A stretch of DNA of 56,034 bases, taken from Nitrospirota bacterium. Its GTDB lineage: Bacteria > Nitrospirota > Nitrospiria > Nitrospirales > Nitrospiraceae. This document shows, piece by piece, positions 23,712-33,887 of this stretch. The notes beneath the pieces were generated by a model. The model ran no database searches. It was not told where the DNA came from and was given only the letters and a program-made list of their open reading frames with translations. The stretch is from NCBI GenBank assembly GCA_016219645.1, contig JACRLR010000053.1, forward strand, positions 1-56,034, written 5' to 3'. Both the position numbers and the translations under genes were made by a program. Each line of letters begins with the position of its first letter. Positions within the stretch are counted from its first letter, which is position 1.

Positions 23712-25138
23712 TCTTGCGTTCCGCCTACAGTAATTTCGTCGATTCGAATGGTCGGCAGGCCAACCCCCACCGGCACAGACTGCCCGTCCTTGCCACAGGT
23801 ACCGATGCCCTCGTCAAGCTTGAGGTCGTGTCCGACCATCGAAACTTTGGTGAGAATGTCTGGCCCGCTGCCGATCAACGTCGCCCCCTTGACCGGCCTC
23901 GTTACCTTACCTCCTTCGATCATGTATGCTTCACTGGCAGAAAATACGAATTTCCCGTTCGTGATATCCACCTGGCCGCCTCCGAACGAGACGGCATACA
24001 GCCCACGATCGACCGAGCGAATGATCTCTTCAGGATCCGATGCACCAGCCAACATGAAGGTATTCGTCATTCGCGGCAGCACCACACTCTGGTAACTTTC
24101 TCGCCTCCCGTTGCCGGTCAAGGGAATCCCCATAAGACGCGCATTTAATTTGTCAGTGATGTAGCCGCGCAGGATCCCGCGCTCGATGAGCACGGTACGA
24201 CCGGTCGGAGTGCCTTCATCGTCCATATTGAGCGAGCCACGCCGGCCTGGCAAGGTTCCATCATCCACGATCGTACAGACGTCCGACGCGACCCGCTTTC
24301 CGAGGAGGTGGGAGAATGCCGAGGTTTTCTTGCGATTGAAGTCTGCTTCAAGGCCGTGACCGATCGCTTCATGCAACAAAATTCCGGGCCATCCTCCACC
24401 CAGCACGACCGGCATGACACCGGCCGGCGCTTCGACCGCAGAGAGGTTGAGAATCGCTTCACGTGCCGCTTCACGCGCAAACCGCAAATGCCGGTCACCG
24501 TCGTGATAGAACTCAAATCCGACACGGCCACCCCCGCCGAACGAGCCCGCTTGTCGTTGGCCATTCTCCTCTGCGATGCAGGTCACTTGCAGCCGCGACA
24601 GTGGCTGCAGATCCCCGATGATCAACCCGTCCGATGTGGCGATCACGACGACCTTATACTCTGTATTGAACGAGGCCATCACATTCTTGATACGCGAGTC
24701 ATACCGGCGCGCCTCCGCATCGATGGCATTCAACAAGGACACGCGATCCACCGTGGCGACTTCGGCTTGTGCCCGTTCGATTGGATAGAGATTTCTCGTT
24801 GGGCGTTGATTGACCGGAACCGATATCTGGGTGTCCCCGCTCGGCGAATTGGCAATGTATCGAGCCGTATCTGCTGCGAGTTCGAGCGCCGCCTTCGTCA
24901 GTTCGTCGGAATAGGCAAAGCCGGTTTTTTCTCCAGCCGTCGCTCGTACCCCCACACCCTGCGACACGCTCTTCGTCGCACGCTTGACGAGGGACTCCTC
25001 CATTGAAACGGACTCTGACACGCAGGACTCAAAGTAGAGGTCGGCATAGTCAACATCACGAACCTTGACTCGCCCAAGCGCCTCGAACACCTCTCCCTCA
25101 GTCAGACCGAAGGACGTCAACTGAACAAGTTCACCCAT
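23708..25138 (-). CDS. tldD: TldD metalloprotease subunit
   Basis: The 476-aa catalytic subunit contains the zinc motif HEAIGH (256-261) with downstream GLEADF, and the C-terminal Cys/Gly region (DEGIGTCGKDGQSVPVGVG) that supplies the third ligand. GVGVRATAGEKTGFAYSDEL near 61-80 is typical of the N-terminal domain. With TldE it forms a barrel that degrades unfolded or modified peptides. The gene leads the tldD-tldE operon. The upstream region to 25290 is shared with the divergent isoprenoid operon promoter. Confidence 0.93.
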   Translation of the reverse strand: MGELVQLTSFGLTEGEVFEALGRVKVRDVDYADLYFESCVSESVSMEESLVKRATKSVSQGVGVRATAGEKTGFAYSDELTKAALELAADTARYIANSPSGDTQISVPVNQRPTRNLYPIERAQAEVATVDRVSLLNAIDAEARRYDSRIKNVMASFNTEYKVVVIATSDGLIIGDLQPLSRLQVTCIAEENGQRQAGSFGGGGRVGFEFYHDGDRHLRFAREAAREAILNLSAVEAPAGVMPVVLGGGWPGILLHEAIGHGLEADFNRKKTSAFSHLLGKRVASDVCTIVDDGTLPGRRGSLNMDDEGTPTGRTVLIERGILRGYITDKLNARLMGIPLTGNGRRESYQSVVLPRMTNTFMLAGASDPEEIIRSVDRGLYAVSFGGGQVDITNGKFVFSASEAYMIEGGKVTRPVKGATLIGSGPDILTKVSMVGHDLKLDEGIGTCGKDGQSVPVGVGLPTIRIDEITVGGTQE

Positions 25139-25261
25139 GGTGTATCCATCCTCACGACAGTTAGCATGCGAAGAGGTGGGCAGTATAGCCGATCAACTTC
25201 CGGAGGCGCAACGATGGCTCCTGCAACTCTTCGCTTTTACAGGACTTTTACGAAAATCTAT

Positions 25262-25290
25262 TTGACATTACTTTCTCCCGCCATTAGACT
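25262..25290 (+). promoter_or_regulatory. Sigma70-type promoter of the uppS operon
   Basis: TTGACA (25262-25267) is a perfect -35 hexamer. After 17 bases comes TAGACT (25285-25290) as -10. Transcription would start near 25297, about 48 bases before the uppS ATG at 25345. This position also argues against the longer uppS reading frame that starts at 25291. Confidence 0.7.
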
Positions 25291-25344
25291 TTGCTCACCT
25301 ACCTCACGTTCTTCCTGAGAGGGGTCATTACCAACAGCACACTT

Positions 25345-26130
25345 ATGGACACGAAAGACTCGCCGGCTATGGACCAGCTATCCGTTGAAGAGCTTGTCGC
25401 AAGACTCGAACCGGACCTTTTACCTAAACACGTCGCCATCATCATGGACGGTAATGGTCGTTGGGCAGAGATGCGGAGCCTCCCCCGTATTGCCGGCCAT
25501 CGGGAAGGAATCAAGTCAGTCCGCGAAATGATTACGGTCTCCTTGGAATTGGGTATCCATGCCCTGACAATTTACGCGTTCTCTCAAGAGAATTGGAACC
25601 GCCCCCTTCAAGAAATCTCTTCGCTCATGGGCTTGCTCGAATACTATCTCTCAACGGAGCGTGCTAAACTCATCGAGCAGGGCGTACGATTGCGCACAAT
25701 CGGCCGACTCGACTCTCTCCCTGCCTCCGCCCTCCAATGGGTCAGAGCCGCCGAACAGGAAACTGCCCATCTCGATCGTCTGCATCTCACGGTCGCCCTC
25801 AGCTACGGCGGCCGCGCTGAGATCGTGGATGCGGTCCGTGAACTGCTTCACGACGTAGAAGATGGCAAGCTGCAACCCGACGATGTGGATGAGTCGCGGA
25901 TCCAGCAATACCTCTACACCCACGGGCTGCCGGACCCAGACCTGTTGATTCGTACCAGCGGAGAAACACGAATCAGCAACTTTCTCCTCTGGCAACTCGC
26001 CTATACCGAGCTGTATTTCACTCCGACCCTGTGGCCCGATTTCCGTCGCCGCGAACTCTTGCTGGCCTTGCTGGAGTACCAGCGCCGCGAGCGGCGATTT
26101 GGTCGTGTCCTCAGCACTATTTCTTCATAG
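25345..26130 (+). CDS. uppS: Undecaprenyl diphosphate synthase
   Basis: The 261-aa cis-prenyltransferase makes the C55 carrier lipid for peptidoglycan and lipopolysaccharide from farnesyl diphosphate and isopentenyl diphosphate. The active-site motif HVAIIMDGNGRWAEMR (about 29-44) includes the catalytic Asp35. SLPRIAGHREGIKSV, LTIYAFSQENWNRP, the RTSGETRISNFLLWQLAYTE block and FTPTLWPDF are all present. ATG 25345 is chosen because the promoter lies at 25262-25290. The first of five genes, its stop overlaps the GTG of cdsA. Confidence 0.93.
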   Translation: MDTKDSPAMDQLSVEELVARLEPDLLPKHVAIIMDGNGRWAEMRSLPRIAGHREGIKSVREMITVSLELGIHALTIYAFSQENWNRPLQEISSLMGLLEYYLSTERAKLIEQGVRLRTIGRLDSLPASALQWVRAAEQETAHLDRLHLTVALSYGGRAEIVDAVRELLHDVEDGKLQPDDVDESRIQQYLYTHGLPDPDLLIRTSGETRISNFLLWQLAYTELYFTPTLWPDFRRRELLLALLEYQRRERRFGRVLSTISS

Positions 26131-27020
26131 TGGCCGATCTCAACCTCCAGACGCAGGAATATAAGACTACCGGCCGGCCACAGGCTGAACCAGCCGCACC
26201 GTCTCGATTTGATCCCCGTCGGATCTATACCATTCTGGTCCTCGCCCCACTGGTCTATGGTGTCACTCGCTACCTTCCTCCTCTCGCATTTTCTGGCGTC
26301 GTCGTGCTGGCAGGGGCGCTCGCCCTCTACGAGTTTTACCGATTATGTTTCGGCGGCCGCAGCCATTCCTGGTTGATCGGTATCGGGCTGGTAGGATTTG
26401 CCGCCCTGATATTCGGCGCACACCGTCATGACATGATCCTCCCAACCCTCCTGGCTACCCTGGTCTGTATCATGTCAGTCCCCCTTTTCAGTCGCTCGCC
26501 ACTCGAACAGAGCCTGAGAGATGGAGCAATGACCCTATTTGGCGTGCTCTACCTCGGCTTCACTCTCGGCACACTTTCAATGACGAGGCTCCTGCCTGAG
26601 GGAGAATGGCTGATCTTTTTTCTCCTGCTGGTGACCTGGGCATCCGATACCGGCGCCTACTATGCCGGCACTCTCTGCGGTCGCCATCCTTTGGCTCCCA
26701 GGATCAGTCCCAAAAAAACGGTCGAGGGCTTGGTGGGAGGCTTGATAAGTGCCATAATCGTTGGGTATGTCGCTCGGTGGTGGTTTCTCCCAGGATTGTC
26801 AGGTCTCGACTGTCTGATCTTGGCTATCCTACTCACCTTTACCGGTCTTTGGGGCGATCTGACCGAATCGGTTATGAAACGCAGCGTTGGCGTGAAGGAT
26901 TCCGGCGGGATACTGCCGGGCCACGGCGGTATGCTGGATCGGCTGGATAGTCTCTTGTTCGCCGCCCCTGCATTCTACTACTATGTGACATTGGCCAGCC
27001 GCTTACGAGTTAGCGAGTGA
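26130..27020 (+). CDS. cdsA: Phosphatidate cytidylyltransferase
   Basis: The enzyme (296 aa, GTG start at 26130 sharing a base with the uppS stop) makes CDP-diacylglycerol from phosphatidate and CTP. It is a polytopic inner-membrane protein with about eight hydrophobic spans. The signature lies near the C-terminus: SPKKTVEGLVGG followed by GDLTESVMKRSVGVKDSG and LPGHGGMLDRLDS. This contains the metal-binding Asp pair. Its product feeds pgsA, found later in the window. A longer frame upstream overlaps uppS and is unlikely. Confidence 0.92.
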   Translation: MADLNLQTQEYKTTGRPQAEPAAPSRFDPRRIYTILVLAPLVYGVTRYLPPLAFSGVVVLAGALALYEFYRLCFGGRSHSWLIGIGLVGFAALIFGAHRHDMILPTLLATLVCIMSVPLFSRSPLEQSLRDGAMTLFGVLYLGFTLGTLSMTRLLPEGEWLIFFLLLVTWASDTGAYYAGTLCGRHPLAPRISPKKTVEGLVGGLISAIIVGYVARWWFLPGLSGLDCLILAILLTFTGLWGDLTESVMKRSVGVKDSGGILPGHGGMLDRLDSLLFAAPAFYYYVTLASRLRVSE

Positions 27021-27030
27021 AGGAGCGTCT

Positions 27031-28191
27031 ATGAAAACTATCGTTATTCTCGGATCCACCGGATCGATCGGCACCAATACCTTGGATATCGTGGAACGGT
27101 TTCCCGACAAGTTCCGCGTAGCAGGCCTCACCGCCCACAGCAATGATGAAAAACTCGAAGACCAGATCCGCCTATTCAAGCCTAGCGTGGTCGCCCTATC
27201 GGACACCACCGCCGCCGCCAGGCTCCGGCGACGTTGTGCGGGTCTGTCCGTCGAAATTCTGGCAGGTGAGGAGGGATTGATTCAGGTTGCCTCGACGCCC
27301 GAAGCGGAACTCGTCATTTCAGCGATCGTCGGTGGGGCCGGCCTCCTGCCTACCCTTGCAGCCATCCGGAGCCGAAAACACATCGCCTTGGCCAATAAAG
27401 AGCCGATGGTCATGGCCGGTAAACTCATGCAGGACGAGGCGCGGCGGTATGGAGTTCGTATCTTCCCGGTCGACAGCGAACACAGCGCGATCTTCCAGTC
27501 ATTGGAAGGCCACCGTCTCGAGGATGTCCGCCGCCTGATTTTGACTGCATCCGGAGGAGCGCTTTGGACCATAGGCCGCGAGGAACTGCCGGATGTCACG
27601 CCTGAACGAGCACTCCAACATCCCAACTGGAAAATGGGCGCAAAAATCACCATCGATTCTGCCACGTTGATGAACAAAGGGCTCGAAGTCGTCGAGGCCC
27701 GTTGGCTCTTCGACATTCCTGAATCTCAGATCGAAGTCATGATCCATAGGGAAAGCATCATCCACTCTCTGGTAGAATATCAGGATCGTTCGATGATCGC
27801 ACAGTTGGGATTGCCTGATATGCGGACACCGATATCGTACGCCATGCAGTATCCGGAACGCCTGTCGATGGATCTCCCTTCGTTGGACCTGACAGAAATC
27901 GGGAAATTGACGTTCTGCAAGCCGGATCACGACCGATTTCCCTGTTTGGGTCTTGGATATGAATCACTTCAGATCGGCGGAACGATGCCGGCCACATTGA
28001 ATGCTGCAAATGAAGTCGCAGTTGAGGCATTCTTGAACGGGGGTATCCGGTTCACCAACATTGCGGAAATCATTCGTAGCACGATGGACGACCACAACCC
28101 CAAAGACGTGGAAACGTTGGAAGATGCGCTGGAAGCAGATCGTTGGGCCAGGGAAAAGGCCGAGTCGTTGGTTGTGGCATTAGCACGCTAA
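27031..28191 (+). CDS. dxr: 1-deoxy-D-xylulose 5-phosphate reductoisomerase
   Basis: The enzyme (386 aa) carries out the first committed step of the MEP isoprenoid pathway, using NADPH. The NADPH motif is GSTGSIG (8-14). The substrate and metal region includes ALANKEPMVMAG, the PVDSEHSAIFQ loop (Asp, Glu), LTASGGALW, HPNWKMGAKITIDSATLMNK and the GTMPATLNAANEVAVEAFL C-terminal site. It sits between cdsA and rseP, and its product path supplies the precursors that UppS uses. All catalytic residues are visible, and a Shine-Dalgarno-like GAAGGAG precedes the ATG. Confidence 0.95.
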   Translation: MKTIVILGSTGSIGTNTLDIVERFPDKFRVAGLTAHSNDEKLEDQIRLFKPSVVALSDTTAAARLRRRCAGLSVEILAGEEGLIQVASTPEAELVISAIVGGAGLLPTLAAIRSRKHIALANKEPMVMAGKLMQDEARRYGVRIFPVDSEHSAIFQSLEGHRLEDVRRLILTASGGALWTIGREELPDVTPERALQHPNWKMGAKITIDSATLMNKGLEVVEARWLFDIPESQIEVMIHRESIIHSLVEYQDRSMIAQLGLPDMRTPISYAMQYPERLSMDLPSLDLTEIGKLTFCKPDHDRFPCLGLGYESLQIGGTMPATLNAANEVAVEAFLNGGIRFTNIAEIIRSTMDDHNPKDVETLEDALEADRWAREKAESLVVALAR

Positions 28192-28214
28192 GTCTACACG
28201 AAGGAGCATACACT

Positions 28215-29606
28215 GTGTTCATGGCATTTACCTGGTCCCCCGATACCATCTGGTTGTTGTTGCAGAAGGCCTGGTGGTTCCTGGTCGTTCTGGGCGTGCT
28301 GGTCGCGTTTCATGAACTCGGACATTTCTTGGCTGCTCGCTGGGTCGGTGTAAAGGTTCTCAAGTTTTCACTTGGGTTCGGGCCAAAGCTATTCGGCCGC
28401 CAAATGGGTGAAACTGAGTACCTCCTCTCGGCCATTCCCCTTGGTGGCTATGTAAAGTTGTTTGGCGAAGACGAGGCTGAGGCGACGACACAGGAGGATC
28501 GTGCCCGATCGTTCGCACACAAAGGCCTCTGGGGAAAAGTCCTGATCGTCGCCGCAGGACCTGGTTTTAACTTCATTCTGGCCTATTTCATTTTTGCCGG
28601 ATGGCTTGCCACCGGTACTCCGCTTTTTGTACCAACATTCCAGGATCTGACTCCGGATATTGAAGCGATGGTCCCAGGTTCTCCAGCCGATGTTGCCGGC
28701 ATCCAGGTGGGAGATCGTGTGAGTCGAGTCAACGGAGAGGTGATTTCGACCAGAACCGAACTTTTCGACGCTGTCGCGAAAAGCAACGGCCAGGCCCTAA
28801 CGCTGGAGATCAAACGAGGCGGACAAATCAAGACGGTGAAAGTCACACCCACCATCGCCCCTGGGCAACAGACATCTACACAAGAACCCGGATATTACCT
28901 GGGAGTTGAAGAAGCCCCCCCTCTTGTCACTTCAGTCATGCAAAGCTCTCCGGCAGCCAAAGCCGGGCTTCAAACCGGCGACCATGTGGTGAGCATCGAC
29001 GGTCTAACGATCCACACCTGGTCTCAAATGACTGGCATTGTGAAAGAAAGCCCCAACCGCCAGTTACAGGTAGAGGTCTTGCGGGAGGGGCATCGGATTT
29101 CGTTGGCTGTGACGCCTTCTGTTGAGAAGGCGATGGTCAACGGTCAGTCGGTCGACATCGGCAAAATTGGTATTTCAGGCCCCGGCCGGTCGATCATGCG
29201 CTCGAGCACTCCTCTTCTGTCATTGTATGACGGTTTGGGAGCGACATGGGGCTGGACCGAACTGACCGCAATCGGTCTCTACAAGATGGTCGTAGGGGAT
29301 ATCTCCAGCAAGAATATCGGCGGCCCACTCACCATCGCCAACATTTCCGGTGAAGCCGCTTCACAGGGGGCCTCAAGCGTGGTCTTCCTCATCGCGATTC
29401 TGAGTATCAATCTAGGTGTCCTCAACCTACTCCCCATTCCTATCCTAGACGGCGGCCATCTCTTATTTTTCCTGATCGAGGGCATTCTGCGAAAACCCCT
29501 CGGCGAACGACAGAGAGAAATCGCCCAGCAGGCAGGTCTCGTGCTGTTAGTAGGCGTGATGATCTTTGCATTTTGGAACGATCTTGAGCGGATCTTTATC
29601 CGTTAG
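28215..29606 (+). CDS. rseP: Site-2 intramembrane protease RseP
   Basis: The 463-aa zinc metalloprotease cleaves anti-sigma factors and leftover signal peptides in the inner membrane. HELGH (33-37) lies in the first span. Two PDZ domains follow (about 130-205 and 215-300), recognised by GSPADVAGIQVGDRVSRVNG and SSPAAKAGLQTGDHVVSIDG. The second zinc motif, NLLPIPILDGGHL, lies near residue 400 in a later span. The GTG at 28215 is chosen because AAGGAG (28201-28206) is eight bases before it; ATG 28221 is an alternative. It belongs to the uppS operon. Confidence 0.93.
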   Translation: MFMAFTWSPDTIWLLLQKAWWFLVVLGVLVAFHELGHFLAARWVGVKVLKFSLGFGPKLFGRQMGETEYLLSAIPLGGYVKLFGEDEAEATTQEDRARSFAHKGLWGKVLIVAAGPGFNFILAYFIFAGWLATGTPLFVPTFQDLTPDIEAMVPGSPADVAGIQVGDRVSRVNGEVISTRTELFDAVAKSNGQALTLEIKRGGQIKTVKVTPTIAPGQQTSTQEPGYYLGVEEAPPLVTSVMQSSPAAKAGLQTGDHVVSIDGLTIHTWSQMTGIVKESPNRQLQVEVLREGHRISLAVTPSVEKAMVNGQSVDIGKIGISGPGRSIMRSSTPLLSLYDGLGATWGWTELTAIGLYKMVVGDISSKNIGGPLTIANISGEAASQGASSVVFLIAILSINLGVLNLLPIPILDGGHLLFFLIEGILRKPLGERQREIAQQAGLVLLVGVMIFAFWNDLERIFIR

Positions 29607-29648
29607 CAGATGCCACAACACCACTCTCGATCACTGCATCCATAGCCC

Positions 29649-31355
29649 ATGCGGACATCTCAAGTCCTGATCCCCACATTGCGAGAAGACCCGGGCGAAG
29701 CGGAGACCGTCAGCCATAAGCTGATGCTTCGCTCAGGCCTGATTCGCAAAGTAGCCGCCGGCGTCTACACCTACCTTCCCCTGGGGCTTCGGGTCATCCG
29801 AAAAGTCGAACAGATCATTCGGGAAGAGATGAACCGGGCCGGCGCACAGGAACTCCTCATGCCCATCGCTTCCCCGGCGGAATTGTGGCACGAAACAGGC
29901 CGCTGGAACTTCTACGGCAAGGAGCTCTTGCGATTTAAGGATCGCCATGAGCGTGATTTCTGCTTAGGGCCGACCCATGAGGAAGTGATCACCGACTTAT
30001 TCAGGCGCGAGGTCCGTTCCTACCGGCAGATGCCGTTGAACTTCTACCAGATTCAAACGAAGTTCCGCGACGAAATACGCCCTCGCTTCGGACTCATGCG
30101 GGGCCGAGAGTTTATCATGAAAGATGCCTATAGCTTTGACCAAGACGAAGCCAGCGCCAGGCTCAGCTATCAGAAGATGTACGACGCCTACCAACGCATC
30201 TTCACACGCTGCGGTCTCACATTCCGCGCTGTGGAGGCCGACACAGGCCTGATTGGCGGGAGTTCATCGCATGAATTCATGGTACTCGCAGATACCGGGG
30301 AAAATACGATTGTCTACAGTGATGGCGGCGCCTATGCTGCCAATATCGAACAGGCGGAGGTGCTTCCTCCCACTGAAGCTGATGCAGACGCAGCCCCCCC
30401 ACGCCCCCTGCGTACAGTACACACGCCTGGATGCCGGACGGTCGAAGAAGTGACGAAGTTTCTCAACATCTCCTCCAAACACCTCATCAAAACGCTCCTC
30501 TATTCAGCGGCGGAGGAAACAGTCGCTGTACTCGTACGAGGAGACCATGATGCGAATGAAGTGAAGATTCAACGCCTCCTTCGACTCACCGGTCTTGAAC
30601 TCGCAACTCCCACTGTCGTAGAGCAGGTCACTGGCGCTCCGGTGGGGTTTGCTGGCCCCATTGGCCTCAAAAACGTTCGAATTATAGCCGACCATGCGAT
30701 CAAATCCTTGCGCAACGTGGTCATCGGAGGCAACCAGAGCGATACACACTATGTCGATGCCAATTGGGATCGTGACTTTCAAGTCCAGCAGTTTGCCGAT
30801 CTTCGCAGTGCTTGCGCAGGGGACCCGTCACCGAGAAGAGACGGGATCTTGAAAACGGCCAAAGGCATCGAAGTCGGACATGTCTTTATGCTCGGCACCA
30901 AATACAGTGAAGCGATGAAAGCCTCTTTTCTTGATCTTCATGGCAAAGAATGCCTCGCTGTCATGGGATGCTACGGCATCGGGGTTGGGCGCACTGCAGC
31001 TTCGGCGATCGAACAGAATCACGACTCCAAAGGGATCATCTGGCCCTTCCCGATCGCACCATTCCATGTGCATCTCCTCCCTCTCACTCAATCCGCACAG
31101 ACCGCCCAAGTCACGGCCCAACTCTATGACGGGCTACAAGCAGCCGGGCTGGAAGTACTCTGGGATGATCGAGACGAACGAGCAGGTGTAAAGTTCAATG
31201 ATGCAGACCTGATGGGAGCTCCCTTCCAAATCGCCATCGGAGACAAGGGCCTCGCCGAAGGAGTTGTGGAGATCAAGACTCGGAAAGACGGGGTGAAACT
31301 CAAACTGTCCCCCACCCACGTCGTCGGCCATCTTACAGGCACACGATCATGTTAA
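29649..31355 (+). CDS. proS: Prolyl-tRNA synthetase (bacterial type with editing domain)
   Basis: The 568-aa class II synthetase charges tRNA-Pro. It opens MRTSQVLIPTLREDPGEAET, typical of the bacterial type. Motif 2 is FRDEIRPRFGLMRGREFIMK (about 140-160), motif 3 is in GCYGIGVGRTAASAIEQNHD (about 440-460), and the anticodon-binding domain closes the protein. An insertion between motifs 2 and 3 (about 230-390) is the YbaK-like editing domain that clears Ala-tRNA-Pro. It is the last gene of the uppS operon. Confidence 0.95.
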   Translation: MRTSQVLIPTLREDPGEAETVSHKLMLRSGLIRKVAAGVYTYLPLGLRVIRKVEQIIREEMNRAGAQELLMPIASPAELWHETGRWNFYGKELLRFKDRHERDFCLGPTHEEVITDLFRREVRSYRQMPLNFYQIQTKFRDEIRPRFGLMRGREFIMKDAYSFDQDEASARLSYQKMYDAYQRIFTRCGLTFRAVEADTGLIGGSSSHEFMVLADTGENTIVYSDGGAYAANIEQAEVLPPTEADADAAPPRPLRTVHTPGCRTVEEVTKFLNISSKHLIKTLLYSAAEETVAVLVRGDHDANEVKIQRLLRLTGLELATPTVVEQVTGAPVGFAGPIGLKNVRIIADHAIKSLRNVVIGGNQSDTHYVDANWDRDFQVQQFADLRSACAGDPSPRRDGILKTAKGIEVGHVFMLGTKYSEAMKASFLDLHGKECLAVMGCYGIGVGRTAASAIEQNHDSKGIIWPFPIAPFHVHLLPLTQSAQTAQVTAQLYDGLQAAGLEVLWDDRDERAGVKFNDADLMGAPFQIAIGDKGLAEGVVEIKTRKDGVKLKLSPTHVVGHLTGTRSC

Positions 31356-31565
31356 ATACCCTACCATCAGCGACGATTCCATGGATTCTGTCCCTCCGGT
31401 ACCGCCCAGTCTGAAACTGCCTTTTTCTTGCCTTCCGTCGCTGATCAGCTAGACTGAAATTCGAGCGCTGCCTCAAGACACTTGTGTTCACGTGGGTCAC
31501 ACCTACGCTTCTTTGAGCGGACAAATCCGGCAACGCCTTCGGGTTGATGGTCAGGAGCCCAGTCG

Positions 31566-33887
31566 ATGCAGGCGAATCCCATACCCAAAAATCTTCAAGA
31601 ACTTCAGCAGAAAGTGGCCTTCACCGAGAACGTCAAGCGCATCACGGACCAGATCCTTGCCGCCAGCGATCTTGACCACATTCTTCTTGACATGCGCAAC
31701 GACATCCTCAGCATCTTTGATGCCGAAGCCGTCACCATCTACGCGTTTGACTCAGAAAAGAAAGAAATCTTTTCAAAGGTCCCTCACATCGACAGTGTCG
31801 AGGAATTCCGCATTCCCATCACTGAACAAAGTTTGGCTGGCTTCTGTGCGAAATATCTCCGCCCAGTGAGCATTGCGGATGCCTACAACGCCGCCGAACT
31901 GCAAAGCATCCACCCCTCGCTTCTCCATGACAGTTCCTACGACAAACGGACAGGATTCAAGACGAAACAGGTGCTGACCTACCCGATTGTTGCCGACAAC
32001 AAGTACTTGATGGGAGTTTTTCAACTCCTCAACAAAAAAGGCGGCACACGATTCACAAGAAAGGATGAAGAATCCGTCGCGGAAATCTCGAAAGCACTCG
32101 GCATTGCTCTTTTCAATCTCAAAAAGATTACAAAAAAGAATCCAACCAAATTCGACCTGCTGGTTACAAGCAACCGCATTACCCAGAACGAGCTGGATCA
32201 GGCGCTTGTCGAATCCAAGAAAGGCGTGTCGGACTTCGAGAGCATCCTGATTGAGAAATATAAGGTTCCAAAACTCGAGATCGGGAAGTCGCTCGCCCAG
32301 TTTCACAAATGCCCCTATATTGAATACAACGATCGAACAATCGTTGACGTAGAACTCCTCAAAAACCTGAACGTTGATTATCTCAAGAAGAACCACTGGA
32401 TGCCTCTCAAGCGCGACCGGACCGCCATTGAAATTTTGACTGACGATCCGAGCGATCTCGATCGCGTGGCGGATATTAAGCGGACCTTCCCAGGCCTTAA
32501 TATTCGCTTCGCGATCAGCCTCCGTCGTGATATCGCCCAGTTCCTTGGCTCCGCCACTGGGCAAGGGCTGGGCGAGACCGGCGGCACACGAAAGCTGGAC
32601 GAAAATGTCTCCGATATTCTCGGTGAACTCGTCAACGAAGCCCAAGAGGCGGCGGCAGATGATGCCGGAGTCGGGCTCGACGAAAATGACAATGCCATCG
32701 TGCGACTGGCCAATCAAATTATCGCCGACGCCTATCGACAAGGCGCATCCGATATTCACGTCGAACCCTATGGTGAAAAGCGGGAAACGCTTGTCCGGTT
32801 CCGGGTAGACGGCGACTGCTTTGAGTACATGAAGATTCCGCAAAGTTATCGACGCGCCATCGTGTCACGCCTGAAGATTATGGCCAGCCTCGACATTGCA
32901 GAACGGCGGAAGCCCCAGGACGGCAAGATCAAATTCAAACTGTCGGATAGCAAAGAAATCGAGTTGCGGGTCGCAACGATTCCAACTGCCGGATATAACG
33001 AAGACGTGGTCATGCGCCTGCTCGCAGCCAGCGAGCCCTTGCCTCTCGACAAGATGGGGTTCTCGGATCGGAATCTCGCAGCCATCAAGCAGATTGCCGC
33101 AAAACCCTACGGTATTATTCTCTGCGTCGGGCCAACCGGTTCAGGAAAAACCACGACCTTGCATTCCGTCCTCGGTTACATCAATACGCCGGACATCAAG
33201 ATCTGGACGGCGGAGGATCCCGTCGAAATCACGCAATATGGACTCCGGCAGGTCCAAGTTCTTCCCAAGATCAACTTTACATTTGCCGCGGCCATGCGCG
33301 CGTTTCTCCGGGCTGATCCCGACGTCATTATGGTCGGAGAAATGCGGGATAAAGAAACAGCCGATATCGGCATCGAAGCCTCATTGACCGGACACCTCGT
33401 CATGAGCACACTCCATACAAACAGTGCAGTGGAAACCGTCACCCGGCTTCTCGATATGGGCTGCGACTCGTTTAGTTTTGCCGATGCGATGTTGGGCGTC
33501 CTCGCCCAGCGCCTCACCCGTCGGATTTGCAAGGAGTGTAAGGAGCAATACGTCGGAACACCGGTAGAATACGAAGAAATACGCCAGGGTTATGGACCTG
33601 AACATTGGGACAAGCTCGGCATTCCCCAAGACAACACCTTTCGTCTGGCCCGCGGAAAGGGTTGTGAGATCTGCAATCGCACTGGTTTTAAGGGGCGCGT
33701 GGCCTTACACGAGTTGCTACTGGGATCGGACAATATTAAACGCATGATCCAGGCAAAGGCGAAAACTGAAGACATGCTACAGGCTGCCGTTCAGGAGGGG
33801 ATGACCACCCTCATGCAAGATGGAGTTCAGAAGGCCCTGCTTGGCCAAACGACGTTTAAGGAAGTGAAGGCAGTGGCCATCAAGTGA
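31566..33887 (+). CDS. Type IV pilus/type II secretion ATPase with N-terminal GAF domain
   Basis: The 773-aa protein is a PilB/GspE-like motor ATPase. An extra GAF domain occupies about residues 15-185, followed by a MshEN-type (GSPII_E N-terminal) domain (about 195-340). The ATPase core has the Walker A GPTGSGKTT (about 522-530), Asp box AEDPVEITQYGLRQVQV, Walker B VIMVGEMRDKETADIG and His box LVMSTLHTNSAVETV. A tetracysteine zinc site consists of CKECK (about 655) and CEIC (about 699). Canonical PilB lacks a GAF sensor, so pilus assembly or secretion here may answer a small ligand. No other pilus genes are in the window, but a PilZ protein follows on the other strand. Confidence 0.9.
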   Translation: MQANPIPKNLQELQQKVAFTENVKRITDQILAASDLDHILLDMRNDILSIFDAEAVTIYAFDSEKKEIFSKVPHIDSVEEFRIPITEQSLAGFCAKYLRPVSIADAYNAAELQSIHPSLLHDSSYDKRTGFKTKQVLTYPIVADNKYLMGVFQLLNKKGGTRFTRKDEESVAEISKALGIALFNLKKITKKNPTKFDLLVTSNRITQNELDQALVESKKGVSDFESILIEKYKVPKLEIGKSLAQFHKCPYIEYNDRTIVDVELLKNLNVDYLKKNHWMPLKRDRTAIEILTDDPSDLDRVADIKRTFPGLNIRFAISLRRDIAQFLGSATGQGLGETGGTRKLDENVSDILGELVNEAQEAAADDAGVGLDENDNAIVRLANQIIADAYRQGASDIHVEPYGEKRETLVRFRVDGDCFEYMKIPQSYRRAIVSRLKIMASLDIAERRKPQDGKIKFKLSDSKEIELRVATIPTAGYNEDVVMRLLAASEPLPLDKMGFSDRNLAAIKQIAAKPYGIILCVGPTGSGKTTTLHSVLGYINTPDIKIWTAEDPVEITQYGLRQVQVLPKINFTFAAAMRAFLRADPDVIMVGEMRDKETADIGIEASLTGHLVMSTLHTNSAVETVTRLLDMGCDSFSFADAMLGVLAQRLTRRICKECKEQYVGTPVEYEEIRQGYGPEHWDKLGIPQDNTFRLARGKGCEICNRTGFKGRVALHELLLGSDNIKRMIQAKAKTEDMLQAAVQEGMTTLMQDGVQKALLGQTTFKEVKAVAIK

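Noticed and set aside
31773-32843. 356-codon minus-strand frame opposite the PilB-like gene
   Set aside because: The plus-strand frame has GAF, MshEN and ATPase domains. The minus frame has no recognisable motif, and its length is explained by codon bias of the real gene.
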